Shown one piece after another: positions 9,615 to 21,401 of a stretch of 39,993 nt of DNA. A program made the position numbers and the translations under genes. Within the stretch, counting starts at the first letter, position 1. Each line of letters opens with the position of its first letter. This DNA comes from Leucogyrophana mollusca (taxonomy: Eukaryota > Basidiomycota > Agaricomycetes > Boletales), in assembly GCA_021014945.1 (NCBI GenBank), contig MU266577.1:1-39993 (forward strand), given 5' to 3'. A model generated the notes under the pieces. It was given only the letters and a program-made list of their open reading frames with translations. It was not told where the DNA came from and made no database searches.

Positions 9615-12032
9615 ATGTTACTTTGTCGCCGTCTACTTCTTCAAGTACACTTACCGAACCGCGCTCCGACTCAGTTTTTCACGCGACGATTCCTATTTAA
9701 TGGACTTGCCAATTCATTACAGCCCGGAGATGCTCGAGCCGACCTATCCCGACCATTGTCGGAGGAGATTGCAGAGAGGCAGCATACCGTTCCACCGCAC
9801 GAGGACATCATGGGACAGCTGCTGGAGAGAGTGGCGCGAGTGTCTATGCATTCGGCCGCAAACAAGTCGAAGAAAGTTCGACAGGCGGAAAAGGAGAAGG
9901 GTGTTCAACATGACACATTTGACGCCTACATCGCCTTGCGTAACCGAGACAGGTCACTGCTCGCAGCTTTATCCCCCACTGTGCTCGTCGGCCTCGCCGA
10001 AACGGCTGTGCAGTATGGATCTTCGGCTGTCATGGATTGTCTTGCGACAGACGTACTGGAGGCCTTCATCGCTGACAAGGACATGCAATCTAAGATTGCC
10101 CTTATCCTCTTGTCCATAACATCGCGCGGACCTCACCCACTGCATAAATCTCACATTTACCCCCTACTCAATCTTCTTGTAGAATCCCACCTTCTGTCCT
10201 CTCTCACACCAAACACCGTCACGCGGATGATGAAAAGCATCGCTGATAGTCCATCCCCGGACGTGGAGGACGAGAAGATTCTTGACATCCTCTTACCTGT
10301 CTTTCAGGCATTTCTGCAAAACATCTCACTGCCTCGAGGGTCCCAGTCAATTTCATACCGACCCCCAGAGGACATATTTGTAGCTTTCGGCCTGGTGGAC
10401 AAGCTTCTCCTATGCGGTCGAGACGAGCAAGCCCTCGACCTCTTCCGGGTTCTTGTGGAAACCAATCATATTCCCGCAGAAGCGCTCCATGAGATGAATC
10501 CACCCACAAGCACGTCCCAGGGCTTCGCCTCCATCATTAGATTCACACTCGTCAGATCATGCCTGCATTGGAGTTGGCACAATCGCGCCCTAGACATCGT
10601 TACGTCGCTCACCAGGGGCCAGCCGTCGCTGAGTGAAGAAACGCTTGTCTTATCCACGGACGCGCTCTACGCGGTACTGGAGGAGCCAACTCCGCTGCAG
10701 TTGAAACACTGCTGTTGGCTCATGTGCCACCTTGATCAGGCTATCGACGAATTCTCAATCCCTGATCGAATGATTCGTCTCTTATACGATCGCGCCTACC
10801 AAATGAAGCGGGGCGGCCCCGCTGAAGCCCTTTTCAAGCATACCCAGAGCAGCAAGGTGTTGGAAAGAGTTCATTACCCTCTTCCCCGCGGCGCACCATT
10901 GACATGGATGCTGGAATATCTCACGACCAAAAGCCGCAGTATGCACCTAGCTCGCATGCTGGCAACGCAAGTCGTGGAATTATCTGAACCTATCCCCTTG
11001 CAAGATCGCGGTCGTTTCATCGCTCTTACGGCAACTCACGGTTTTGCTATCCAAGCAAGAGCGCTGTGGGAAAGATATTCCGTCGGAAGAGACCGTAACT
11101 TTGTCGTGGGCAATGCGAAGACCATGGTTCGCGTAGTCAGCCTTTTTTCGAGCTTGGTCTCACGCACCAGCGCGAAGGTGGCGATTCTAGCTCCCCACAA
11201 AAATAATGGGCTCGAGGGAGTGCAGCATCTGGATCATGAACGTGAAGTGGAGCGGATGAGCGACCTCAGCGATTTTGCCAACCGTGTCGTGGACGACTTC
11301 AGGAAATTGAACGAACCGTTGACGGAGGCGCATCACTTCCAACTCACGACCCTTGCTCGAGGATACTTTATGTTGGGCCGTGTGGTGGACGGGTTCAACA
11401 TGTTCAGTATCATACTGCAGCGCAGAGAGATACCGGATATGCATGATATCAATGTCGCCCTCTCGGCTATGGCTGAGTATTCACCGAGGAATGCGGCTGA
11501 GAAGGTTGAGCGGATGATCGAGCGAGGGTTGCCTGCCGATGCTGTGACATTTGGTACTATCCTTCACCACGCTGTCGTGCACGGCGACATGGATCTTGTC
11601 TCCTCCCTTCTCAGCCGCGCGCGCGATCTGGACCGCGGGGAGCTCACCGAGAAATCCCTGGCGGCGGTTATTAGGGCGACCGTCAGGATAGAGGGAGAGA
11701 CGAGGAGCACACTCAAGACCAATCTACAGCGCGCGTGGAACATCATCCGGTCCTCGAAGAAACCGAATGTCATTTGCACTCCCAACATGGGGAAGTACTG
11801 CATATTCGCTGCGCTTCACATCGAGGAGCCGGCGTTAGCCTTTAAGTTCTGGGACTTCCTGGTTAAAGGAAAAGCCGAATGGAAAGATAGGGAGCAGGTG
11901 TTCCAGCGGCGACTCATTGCCGACTTGATTCGAAAACACTGCCAGGAAGGATCTCTTGACCGCGATGATGGTCTCATGATGCTGCGTCGCCTGAAGGAGG
12001 GAGGGGATACAGAGATGCCGACGGCGACATGA
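9615..12032 (+). CDS. Pentatricopeptide-repeat-like protein, probably mitochondrial
   Basis: A single uninterrupted frame of 805 residues, with no intron visible, which is unusual next to its intron-rich neighbours. The N-terminus (MLLCRRLLLQVHLPNRAPTQ, then FFTRRFLFN) is rich in Arg and hydrophobic residues and lacks acidic ones, as in mitochondrial presequences. The body is alpha-helical with degenerate helical repeats. The clearest PPR-like units are around residues 585-670, where RGYFMLGRVVDGFNMFSIIL, then VALSAMAEYS-NAAEKVERMIERGLPADAVTF, then ILHHAVVHGDMDLVSSLLSRA follow at about 35-residue spacing. Fungal PPR proteins of this type bind mitochondrial RNAs and support processing or translation. 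The specific target cannot be read from sequence. The start is the first ATG of the frame. Confidence 0.75.
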   Translation: MLLCRRLLLQVHLPNRAPTQFFTRRFLFNGLANSLQPGDARADLSRPLSEEIAERQHTVPPHEDIMGQLLERVARVSMHSAANKSKKVRQAEKEKGVQHDTFDAYIALRNRDRSLLAALSPTVLVGLAETAVQYGSSAVMDCLATDVLEAFIADKDMQSKIALILLSITSRGPHPLHKSHIYPLLNLLVESHLLSSLTPNTVTRMMKSIADSPSPDVEDEKILDILLPVFQAFLQNISLPRGSQSISYRPPEDIFVAFGLVDKLLLCGRDEQALDLFRVLVETNHIPAEALHEMNPPTSTSQGFASIIRFTLVRSCLHWSWHNRALDIVTSLTRGQPSLSEETLVLSTDALYAVLEEPTPLQLKHCCWLMCHLDQAIDEFSIPDRMIRLLYDRAYQMKRGGPAEALFKHTQSSKVLERVHYPLPRGAPLTWMLEYLTTKSRSMHLARMLATQVVELSEPIPLQDRGRFIALTATHGFAIQARALWERYSVGRDRNFVVGNAKTMVRVVSLFSSLVSRTSAKVAILAPHKNNGLEGVQHLDHEREVERMSDLSDFANRVVDDFRKLNEPLTEAHHFQLTTLARGYFMLGRVVDGFNMFSIILQRREIPDMHDINVALSAMAEYSPRNAAEKVERMIERGLPADAVTFGTILHHAVVHGDMDLVSSLLSRARDLDRGELTEKSLAAVIRATVRIEGETRSTLKTNLQRAWNIIRSSKKPNVICTPNMGKYCIFAALHIEEPALAFKFWDFLVKGKAEWKDREQVFQRRLIADLIRKHCQEGSLDRDDGLMMLRRLKEGGDTEMPTAT

Positions 12033-12795
12033 CGGTTTACAAATTCATTGTAGACGTAAAGTACATTTTTACTAATTGTTGATGAGCCCCACCTACGTAT
12101 GCCCCCCCTACGTATGCCCTCACCAAGTTGCCGGTAAATCTGCAGACTTGCTCGACGTCGGCACCGATAGCGGCGTCGAGGTAAACGAGACACGGAAGCA
12201 GATTCTCAGGCACAGGCGCTACATTCGTGAGGAACAAGACCACGAGCTGCCACCGGACAACAGGGTAAGATATGAGAATGAAAAACACAAGAAATACTTT
12301 ACAACCGGAGCATGCGTGGGTGTTCCCGGGTGAATTTGGGTCTCTACGATCCTGGAAACTTGGATGATCTGATCAGGATGAAGGGAGCAAAAAAGGCAAG
12401 CCACCAAGAACGGTGTTTGTCTGTGCTTGTGCTTGCTTGGCAATGCTGTGATGGCCATCCAGATTGGGTGTGGGGTAAAGCCGCGGTTTGGCCGGCTGGC
12501 ACCCAAACCGTCAAATGAAACGAGTTCAGGTGATCTGTGAGCCAGGGCAGGCTTGAGGGCCATTTGCGATCGCGATCTCGTCAAGACTTTGAATGCAGAC
12601 CTGATTTGAGATATAATTTCTGGGAAGCAAAGCAGAGAAACTGACGACTGCATAGCGGCCGAAGCAAACAACAAACACGGCCCTTCAAAATCAATCCTTC
12701 TCCGTGACACTGACAGCCCTTGTGTATTTCGTTTCCCTCTCCCCAAACCCATATTCCTCTGCCCCAAGAGCACCATCTTCACACAATTCATCGAT
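12033..12795. other. Intergenic stretch with a short 15-bp-period repeat
   Basis: About 760 bp between the PPR and transcription-factor genes. The 13-base motif CCTACGTATGCCC occurs at 12092-12104 and again at 12107-12119. A 224-codon minus-strand frame (12219-12893) covers much of the region but runs antisense into the first exon of the transcription factor and has no recognisable domain, so it is not called. Pyrimidine-rich sequence just before 12796 fits a fungal promoter. Confidence 0.55.
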
Positions 12796-15706
12796 ATGCC
12801 TGCCGCGAGAGCAAAAAAAGAGTCTAATTCTGTCTCGCCTCCTTCCGACGATGCCAGTCCAAAGGAATCAACCGCCGAAAACAGCAAGAGCAAGAGAAAG
12901 TGCGTTCTACATAAAGGCCGATGTTTCTCCGTTCGCCTTCATTTCCATCTCGTTCCCCTACCTTCACCGTGTTTCGCTTTGCGTTAGCCTGTCATAGTTG
13001 CAGGCTATCTCGTTTGCCGAGATCACATCTGATCTGTATCAGTACTTGCCATGTTATTTCGCTTCTAATTCCTCGAAACGAAACGAGAGCTGACCCTTGT
13101 CTTTCTGCTTTATGTAACAGGCGGCAATCTCAGAGTGCGTCTTGGGCGACACTGGCAATCTGCGTCTTATAACACCCTCTTTAACAGGCTGCGATGCTTG
13201 CAGAGCTCGGAAAGTACGATGCGCCCGGGAAAATCCAGATGATCCAAAGCAGTCTTGCAAGCATTGTGTTGCCCTTGGCATACCATGCACGTATGATTAC
13301 CAACCGAAGAAGCGGGGACCTCCGAATCTGTGAGTGGTCTAGTTGCTCGCGGGATTTATTTCGCTGTAAAGTGACATGTGGGCACAAGATACCTACGTCG
13401 TTTGCAGGAGGCTGCCGCTGCCGCAGCAGCAGCACAAGGGGATATTCACGAACCCGCGTTAGATGTATCGGTGTCGCCGTCCTCCGTACACCAGTCTCTC
13501 GCCAGCCCCATTCAGACCCGGCCATCACCGCCTCAACAGCAGACCTCTTCCTCTTTCCTAGAACCGTCACTAACCCCCATCCAGACCGCACCAATACTGC
13601 CCCCGTCTCGCTATCCTATCGCCGCTGACAGTTTTCTCAGTCATTATTCCCCGGTGAATCCAATCTCTCCAGCATCTTTCAGTGGTTCTCGCGACAATAA
13701 CGGCGGCGCGATGATTCCACAGAAGAGCGAGGATACACAGCAATATTCTTCCTCTGAGCCTTATGGCTCCTTTTCTGCCTACAATTGGTCCTATAAACAC
13801 CACCAACCACTCCCGATCCTCCCACCCACAGCCATACCACCTCTGTCCTACTACTACCGACCGCATCGTCTCGAAGACATCGCCCCACGTGATACTATTT
13901 CGCTCATCATTGCACTCTTTTTCGATTTTGTGTATCCTTTAACTCCCAGCATCCACAAACCGTCCTTCATGGCTGACTTGCACTCGCGAAGAGAAGAAAG
14001 AGATCCCTTGTTCTTCGCGCTAGTGATGTCAACGGTAGCTTCCACACTGGTTCAAGTACCAAGGTCATATCTTCCTATGGAACGTTCCGTGGTGCGCAAG
14101 CTCGCCCAAACATGCTACGAGGCGAGTCGGCACATCACTATCGCATCCTACGACCCCCCTACTTCCATGCACGTCGTCGTTCGATACTTGTATGTATGAA
14201 TCATCCCCCAATATCCTGATGCTGATTGTTGCACAGCGATTGCATCTACCACTTCTGCGAAGGCCATGATGCTACTCAGCATGCAGCATTTGGGGAATCT
14301 GCCCACATTGCAGTGACCCTACGCATGCACGAAGAGGCCTCTTACGAGGGTCTTGACCCTATCGAATGCGAGGTCCGTCGCAGGACATTCTGGTTGCTCT
14401 TTGGAGGTGTGCATCTTGATTTATCTTCGGGACTACCGTATCGATCGTAATGTTGATTGACACTTCCCCGTTCCTGTGATCTGCAGCGGACAAATCGATG
14501 TCAATTCTACTGGGACGCCCGATCTGTCTTCGTGACGAAGATTGCACAGTACATTTTCCGAAGGAACTGGATGACGAGTAGTGAGTGATTTATGCGAACC
14601 GAAGATTAACCATGCTTATACCGTACGCGTTACTTCCTCACTTTTCGTACCAAAAGTATAACACCGAGCGCATACCTACCTCAACCGCATGGAAAAACTG
14701 CTTTGGTCTCAGGGCTCAACTACATCTCGAGAATATTCGCACTCCTCGGAGAAATCCTGGTTCGCATCAGAGTCGACAAACGGTCTCCTCCGCAAGGGCA
14801 GTTCGCAACAGCGCGACTGGAGGAGGTCCAGTCTCTCCACACTCGGATCCTCGCCGCGTTGGTTCATACTCCCGAGCCTCTACGCCTGAAGCAAACGCTC
14901 CAGCACTCGCACCTTCCCCCGGAATATGGAGGTGCTGGCTTCAGGCAGGCCACGTTTGCCGAGGTCAAAGATTTTTTCGACAACCCCAAAGCATCACGAG
15001 CGAATGCTCTCAACCCCTTTCTTGTTATGCAGGCCAACCTTTATGTCACTCAGGTAAGTCCGCATTTGCTATGCGCCCTTTCCGTTCTGAACAGTGTTCG
15101 CGCATATTTAGCAACTTGTCCGCTTCGTCATCGAGCAGTACCGCGACGAGCTTCTCACTTCACTGCATGGAAGTGTGGACGATCATAAAGTCGCTGAAGA
15201 CAGAGAAGCAGTCGCAAGCGATCTCCTGAACATCCTCCATAGGTGAACCTGTACCCGTAGCTCCGTCGGATGCGGGCGCTGACAATTACAACCGCAGCAT
15301 CCCTATACAATCAATTGCCACCAACGGGCCTTCACTGGTGAGAAAAATCACGGACAAAATTTACCCATACTAATGACGTTGCATCACATTCGCAGGTCCA
15401 TAAAGTTCGATTTGTTGCATCTACTCTGCTCGACGCTGTGCGAAAGGCAGAGACGGCACCAGCGTCGGCTGCGCGTGCACACGCCTTCCTTTGTGAGTTT
15501 GCTTGCGTCCCTTGATCATTTGCCCCTCCCTGACAGGTTCTTTTAGGGGATTTCTTGTCCATTTTATCTGAGATCGAGCGCAATTACCTGTAAGTTGGTT
15601 TCATCATCAGCCCCATTTTCCCGTGTGAAACTCATTTTCATTGTCTATTAGCCTTGATGACGACAGGGACGGCACATCAAGTGGGGATGGCATGCCGATT
15701 GTATAA
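12796..15706 (+). CDS. Zn2Cys6 fungal-specific transcription factor
   Basis: Twelve exons (12796-12899, 13121-13134, 13188-13329, 13389-14189, 14237-14406, 14487-14580, 14657-15053, 15112-15242, 15298-15337, 15396-15492, 15547-15589, 15652-15706) total 2088 nt, 695 residues. The DNA-binding zinc cluster is intact, spacing CX2CX6CX11CX2CX6C from residue 41 (CDACRARKVRC ... CKHCVALGIPC), followed by the linker KKRGPPNLYLRRLQ and a poly-Ala run. A long Ser/Pro/Gln-rich segment precedes the fungal-specific transcription factor domain (Fungal_trans type): PSFMADLHSRREERDPLFFA, YHFCEGHDATQHAAFGES, RRRTFWLLFGGADKSMSILL, GRPICLRDEDC. Such proteins bind CGG-containing promoters and control metabolism, often sugar or polymer use. 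The regulated genes cannot be inferred, because the neighbours are housekeeping. Exon 2 is only 14 nt. The intron spans and phases all agree. Confidence 0.93.
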
Positions 15707-16301
15707 CTCTCAATTCCTTCGAGCTCGCTGTCTGTACTTCTCGTAGTTTGTCGTTGTCTAACCTTTTTTTTCGGCTGGTTTTGTGTCACTGAATCATACC
15801 CTCCTCCCCGTACCATATCTATATTCCATATTCCCTTCATGTTTCAAGTTCTTACGCAGCTGGACCATGTAGCATCTCTCTCAAGGCTTCCATCTATATG
15901 TATCTCGGCGTTCTGGAGAAGATGCCAAGCATTGCAACAGCAGCGTGTGGCTGCACAATGAACACAACTGTACCCGTTCAGATTCGACGTCCGACTCAGA
16001 TTGTCTGCTACCCGATCGAGGATGGGCGAAGTGTCACAGAACGGCGACCGGTAACGTGGACAAAGCGGCACGAGGGGAGGCCATGTGGCTCGTCCCCGCA
16101 CGGGTGTTGCCGACGGCAACGAACTAGGTACGCGGCTCGGTTCGCTACCACGAGCTCGCACGTGGCGGTCCGCCAGCTCGATTTGATATGAACTGACTTT
16201 GGAGCTTGAATCGGTCAGTCAAGCGTAAAACGCGTCGGCACTGTACAGAGCGACTCTTGTCTGGATTCAACTTATCTACAGCTAAACTCTTTGTGTCTAA
16301 C
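15707..16301. other. Intergenic stretch upstream of AOS1
   Basis: About 600 bp with only short frames and no recognisable protein. It should hold the 3' region of the transcription factor gene and the promoter of AOS1. I see no clear repeats or RNA gene. Confidence 0.5.
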
Positions 16302-17767
16302 ATGTCTTCCACTCACGATGGAGGCAGCAAAGGCAATCCGGTACAAATAACCGAAGGCGAGTTTGTTGATTCTGTGATATCCTGGCCATCTAACATCTTC
16401 ACGTTCCCCGTGCACCGCTGGTTTCTCCACAGACGAAGCTGCAGTTTATGACCGACAGATACGACTGTGGGGCCTCGAGGCTCAGCAAAAGTAAGTTCGC
16501 CAATCTCGGGTCGCGCGAGCCGGCTTGAGATCCCTCTGTTAGGATGCGGAACGCGACCATTCTGGTTGTTCGGCTCAGGGGAACTGCAACGGAAGCCATT
16601 AAGAATATCGTTCTGGCCGGGATCGGAAAACTTGTTGTTGTCGATAGCGAAGAAGTCCACGAAGAGGACCTTGGCGCTGGTTTCTTTTTCAGAGATGAAG
16701 ATGTGGGGACAAAGGTACATCGGCACGCTTTCCTTCCTCCCGGGAGTATCGTGGTTATTTATCGGGGGTGTAAATCTTTGACAGAGAGTAGATGCCGCGA
16801 AGGTTCGAATAGAGAGTCTCAATCCACTCGTCACGGTCGAGACGAAACACGATGACTCTCTCCTGGACCGGGAATCGCTGGACGCGCTCGTGATGGCCGT
16901 GGACCTGGTGTGCGTAACTGACTGGGATCGCGATGGTCTCGTTAGTAATCTGGTTTCTCAATGTTCTTCGACTCCAATCCTCATTCTTAGCTTGTAGAGC
17001 AACATCAACGAAGTCTGTCGGCGATTTGGGAAGCCATTTTACGCCGGTGGGACCTTTGGTCTCTTAGGTTATATTTTTTGCGACCTGCTCAAGCATGATT
17101 ACATTTCTCCGTGAGCGATTCTGTTAACGAGATGGTTCTCGGATGCTAATCTGTCTTCTTCCACTCACCTCACGCGGTGTAAGTGACCGATCTGCGCCGA
17201 AGGAAGCACCGAAAAATGTGAAAGCTACCGCGTTGTACCCACCATTGCACATGGCCCTGCGACATCGGTGGTCGGCCCTATCTAAAAGGCAAACGAAAGA
17301 GCTCAACCCAGCCGTGGTGCACACTATACTAGGTCAGTTCGTCCTCGTGACTTTTCTTGGGGAGTCGTTTCACAACACTCGCAACACGAAGCTCTTTGGG
17401 AATACGAGTCCCAACACCAGGGCAAGCTACCAGACAGTGAAGATGCTGTGCCGGAGCTGCAGTCAATAGCCAACTCTGTGCTTGAGGCATCGGACGTGAA
17501 CAAGCAAGTTTTGACTGCTGTCCCCAGCGAGCTCATTGGGTGGGCGCGTTTCTTCTAAGTGTGCATCCAAACGCTTACCGTGCAACAATCAGAACGGCAT
17601 GCACATCGGCAGCCCACGAATTTTCCCCCGTCTGTGCTGTCGTGGGTGGTATGTTAGCACAGGATATTCTAAAGGCGCTCGCCGCCCGGGAAGCTCCGAT
17701 TGCGAATTTTTTCACATTTGACGGCAACACTGGTGGGGGAACCGTGTGTAGGATGAACATGGAGTGA
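16302..17767 (+). CDS. AOS1: SUMO-activating enzyme subunit 1 (AOS1/SAE1)
   Basis: Eight exons (16302-16356, 16433-16490, 16543-16714, 16785-16940, 16998-17110, 17184-17332, 17392-17539, 17593-17767) sum to 1026 nt, 341 residues, the normal length for the family. AOS1 pairs with UBA2 to adenylate SUMO and pass it to UBC9 in the nucleus. Diagnostic blocks are DEAAVYDRQIRLWGLEAQQK, MRNATILVV, NIVLAGIGKLVVVDSEEV, EEDLGAGFFFRDEDVG, RVDAAKVRIESLNPLV, and GKPFYAGGTFGLLGYIFCDL. The C-terminal adenylation-domain end is EFSPVCAVVGGMLAQDILKA followed by FFTFDGNTGGG. The catalytic cysteine of the heterodimer lies in UBA2, so none is expected here. The first intron appears to use a GC donor (GAAG then gcgagt at 16357) and an AG acceptor, which restores the conserved TEDEAAVYDRQ reading. 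Confidence 0.94.
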
Positions 17768-18027
17768 AATACATTTTTTATTATCTTGTGCCGCTAGTAT
17801 GCCGCTAGTCCTTGTTTCGTTTTTCCAGCATGGTCTTGGAGAGGAATCATCGTGGAGCGGACTACTTTCTCCCACCGCGGGCATAAGCAGCAGTGCAGGC
17901 TAAATAAGGGGATACGCGTGAGAGAGTGGAGGCTGACCAAAACGCTGCGGTCAGCCTTGCAACCAAGTTTAGCGGCTAGTTCTGATAATTCCCTGCGCAT
18001 TGCTTTCCACCTTGTCCCACTACGCTC

Positions 18028-20496
18028 ATGGTCCCGCAGCAACGTCGCCCGCCCCCGTCCAGTGCCCAGGATTACTACGCCGTCCCTCAAAGTCCCCAAG
18101 GAAGCTCGATGCAGGCCTCACAGGCGCCTTATAATGCCTCCAGGCCGCCAGCGCGAACCCCATCTGCAGGCAGCCAGATGCAGTCTGGGAGGGGTGCGAT
18201 AGCCCAAGGAGTCGCTAGCGGCGCAATTGGTGGTGGTTATGGTCCTTATTCTGTGAGTGTGGTTTGACTGTCTATCTGAAACGCGGCTGAATATACTGTG
18301 GCGGAAGTACAACCCTTCCACAGCCAGAGACAATGGATTCCCCAACCCCTCGCGGTTCAGCGCCGCGCCATCAGAAGTTTCCTCTTTGACGGGAGAGAAG
18401 CCAGCAGGCCCAGGCCCTGTTGGAGGCTCATCATCTGTGCCACCATATCTTTGGGACACAAAGGACCCGGACCTTGACGATGCTCTTCACAATCCGGATC
18501 CTCTGCAGGACGCAGCTCTGGATAGCTCGTTCACGTTCTTCTCTGCTCGAGGCTGGATGAATGCCTCAGCGCTCTTCGTCCTCGTCATTGGATTGATCCT
18601 TCTGTTCGCTGGATACCCCATCATTCACTACTACTCCCAAGCCGACGGTCCAAACTATGGCTATAATCTAGGTGGTATCAATCAAACGGGACAAGTTCCC
18701 ATGGGAATGCCCGGCCTTCTCGACGCAGATACACCCGCATCAGCATACACCAAGAACATCAACGGCTATACTTATGGACTTGTGTTCAGTGATGAATTCA
18801 ACAACGACGGTCGGACGTTCTGGCCTGGTGATGACGCTTATTGGGAAGCTCAAAATCTTCACTATTGGTAAGTGCCGTAACGGGAAATTCACCGTCAATC
18901 CGAATTATATTGATCCGACGAATCAGGCCGACCGGAGATCTAGAGTGGTACGATCCCCAGGTGTGACTTCACGGTACAATTCGCCTCGAATCGTGAACTC
19001 ACGCGCCCTACTAGGCCATTACCACTAAGGATGGTTCGCTTGTAATCACCATTACGGAGCAGCCCATCAATAACTTAAACTTCATGAGTGGTATGTTTCA
19101 TCGCTACACCAAATCCTTACATTTTACTGATCTCTTCTAGGCATGCTCACATCATGGAATAAATTCTGTTTCACTACTGGTTACATCGAAGTCAACATGA
19201 GTATGCCCGGATCGGTGACGGCACCTGGCTTTTGGCCAGGTAAGTAGTCTATACCTCTTTTCAGTGGCTCTCCACTCAATAGTTATCATAGGTGTCTGGA
19301 CGATGGGAAACTTGGTGAGAACCCCGATCGCAGTTTTATGTTTACTTTTTGTTCATTCTGTCTTGCAGGGAAAAGCTGGATACGGAGGTACCACAGAGGG
19401 TAGGTTTAGTTTTCTGAGCATTTCGCATACCGGTTCTTAGACATTTAACTATCACAGGTACTTGGCCTTACAGCTATGATAGCTGCGACGTAGGAACGTT
19501 CCCCAATCAGACTAGTAAAGCCGGGGTGCCTGCAGCCGCTACGACGGGTGCTCCAGGTGGGGGTCCTCTTAGCTTCCAGCCCGGCCAGCGCCTCTCTTCT
19601 TGCACCTGCCCTGGTAGCGACCACCCAGGACCCAGTGTCAACGTCGGCCGCGGAGTGCCGGAGATCGATGTCCTTGAAACCGAGGTGGACGTCTACAGCT
19701 CCCCATTCCAAGGCGAAGTATCGCAGAGCTTCCAGACTGCACCTTACAACTACGGGTACAAGTTTGACAACAGCTCTCCACCCACGACAATCTACGGCTC
19801 GCAAACCACGCTGAACTCGTACACTGGAGGCCCCTATCAGCAGGCGGCATCTGCACTGACATTCATCGATAGCGCAAACTATGGTGGCAAAGGATACGCA
19901 ACTTACGGATTTGACTGGTGGTCAAACCCGTCCGACCGCGGCTCAGGCTATATCACATGGTACAGCGAAGGCCAGCCGTCATGGCAGCTTACCGCGGCCT
20001 CCATTGGACCTGATTCCACGGTTGGTATCAGTAGCCGATTGATCCCAGAGGAGCCTATGGTGAGTCACTTGTTCTCAAGCACTGTTTACTGCATGTCTGA
20101 CGATTTGTCAGTACGTCATCTTGAATCTGGGACTTTCACGTAAGTTATGGCTTGTAGCTTGACCAACTTAGCAACACCTTGGCTGACACTCTGCGCCGTT
20201 TTCAAGCGTCATTCCAGGAGCAAGACTGGATGCATTTGCTGTTCCCTAGTCAAATGTATGTCGACTACGTTCGTGTGTATCAGAGAGAAGGGGTGAAGAA
20301 CGGTGTCACATGCGACCCTCCGAACTACCCAACCGCTGATTACATCAATAAGTGAGTCCTCTTTCGGTCCCGTGTGATGCATAATGATCTTTACCTTTCA
20401 TAAAGTCATCTTAACGCCTACACCAACCCAAATATCACAACCTGGGCCCAAGCGGGCCAGACATGGCCGAGGAACAGCCTGTATGATGGGTGTTAA
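18028..20496 (+). CDS. SKN1/KRE6-type beta-1,6-glucan synthesis protein (GH16 fold)
   Basis: Eleven exons (18028-18252, 18308-18867, 18927-18960, 19015-19090, 19141-19239, 19292-19314, 19369-19399, 19458-20059, 20112-20139, 20207-20351, 20406-20496) give 637 residues. It is a type II membrane protein: a Pro/Ser-rich cytosolic N-terminus, one transmembrane helix at about 162-181 ([19 protein letters not shown]), then a luminal GH16-like domain. Family blocks include [65 protein letters not shown], and [11 protein letters not shown] (residues 417-427), whose E418 and E423 match the GH16 catalytic pair. The end carries [15 protein letters not shown] and [15 protein letters not shown]6/SKN1 proteins act in the secretory pathway in making cell-wall beta-1,6-glucan. 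Mushrooms usually carry several paralogues, so I give no symbol. Confidence 0.95.
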
Positions 20497-21401
20497 TTGT
20501 GTTCCTCGCCGATTATATTACCCAGCCAGCCGCGACCTTCCCATATACTCCTCTTCCAGCGCCTGCATATTGTACCATTTCGCATCTATTACGACCTGCA
20601 TCCATAGGACATGGACACTCCCCCACGTCGACCCGCTATGAAAACGATTCCACACTTTTTCGACGAAACTCTTGAAAGTATGTACGTACTTACCTGCGCC
20701 CATTTCTCATGAACACTCCTACCTTCGTTATCTTGTTGTTTCTAAAGGATTAGTACTTAGTCTTTGTGCTACTTTGGCGCAATGGATGGACGGTGAAATA
20801 GAGGCATATACCATGCGATTACCACCCCATCAACATCTCACTGCAATACTTCAAATCGGCTTACAATCCTGTGACTACTGTCGTGGCAATAACTCGGTCG
20901 GTCTGAACGACCCCATGTTTTACATGCCAACTTCACTTTCAAAATTCCTGCTTTTAGCGTGGCAGGAGATGACCTGGGGCTTACTCGCTAAAATACAACG
21001 CAAGATATACACAGGGGTCTAGGGAATCATAGCAAGGAAGTCTCATAACTTGCAGGTTTCCAGTGAGTCTGACAACACCTCACTAGAACAACTAGAAGAG
21101 CAAACAAACTGAAGCAGAAGTTTCCACACTAAACAGAATACCTGAACCGCTCCCCTTTTCACCAAGATGAATCAAGATGGGAGTCGGACTCATGCAAGCT
21201 AAGGGACTCGGGAACAATGGATCTTGGCCCAATGCTGCAGTGTGGTTGCTAAGATACAAACCACATAAAGCTAACCATCCTGAGTGTCGATCTACGCCTC
21301 AGACTGGGAGAGAGAATGCACAAAACCGACGCTTAGCCTTGTCTTATAATCCAATTCCATAGCGAGGGTCCCTGCGGCATAATCCGTGCTGTCAGGGGGC
21401 A
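20497..21401. other. Gene-poor spacer
   Basis: About 900 bp downstream of the KRE6-like gene. Frames are short and none resembles a known protein. The stretch directly adjoins the decayed MYND-family pseudogene. Confidence 0.5.

Noticed and set aside
12219..12893. 224-codon minus-strand open frame
   Set aside because: It runs antisense into the first exon of the Zn2Cys6 gene, and has no domain or repeat structure typical of a real protein.
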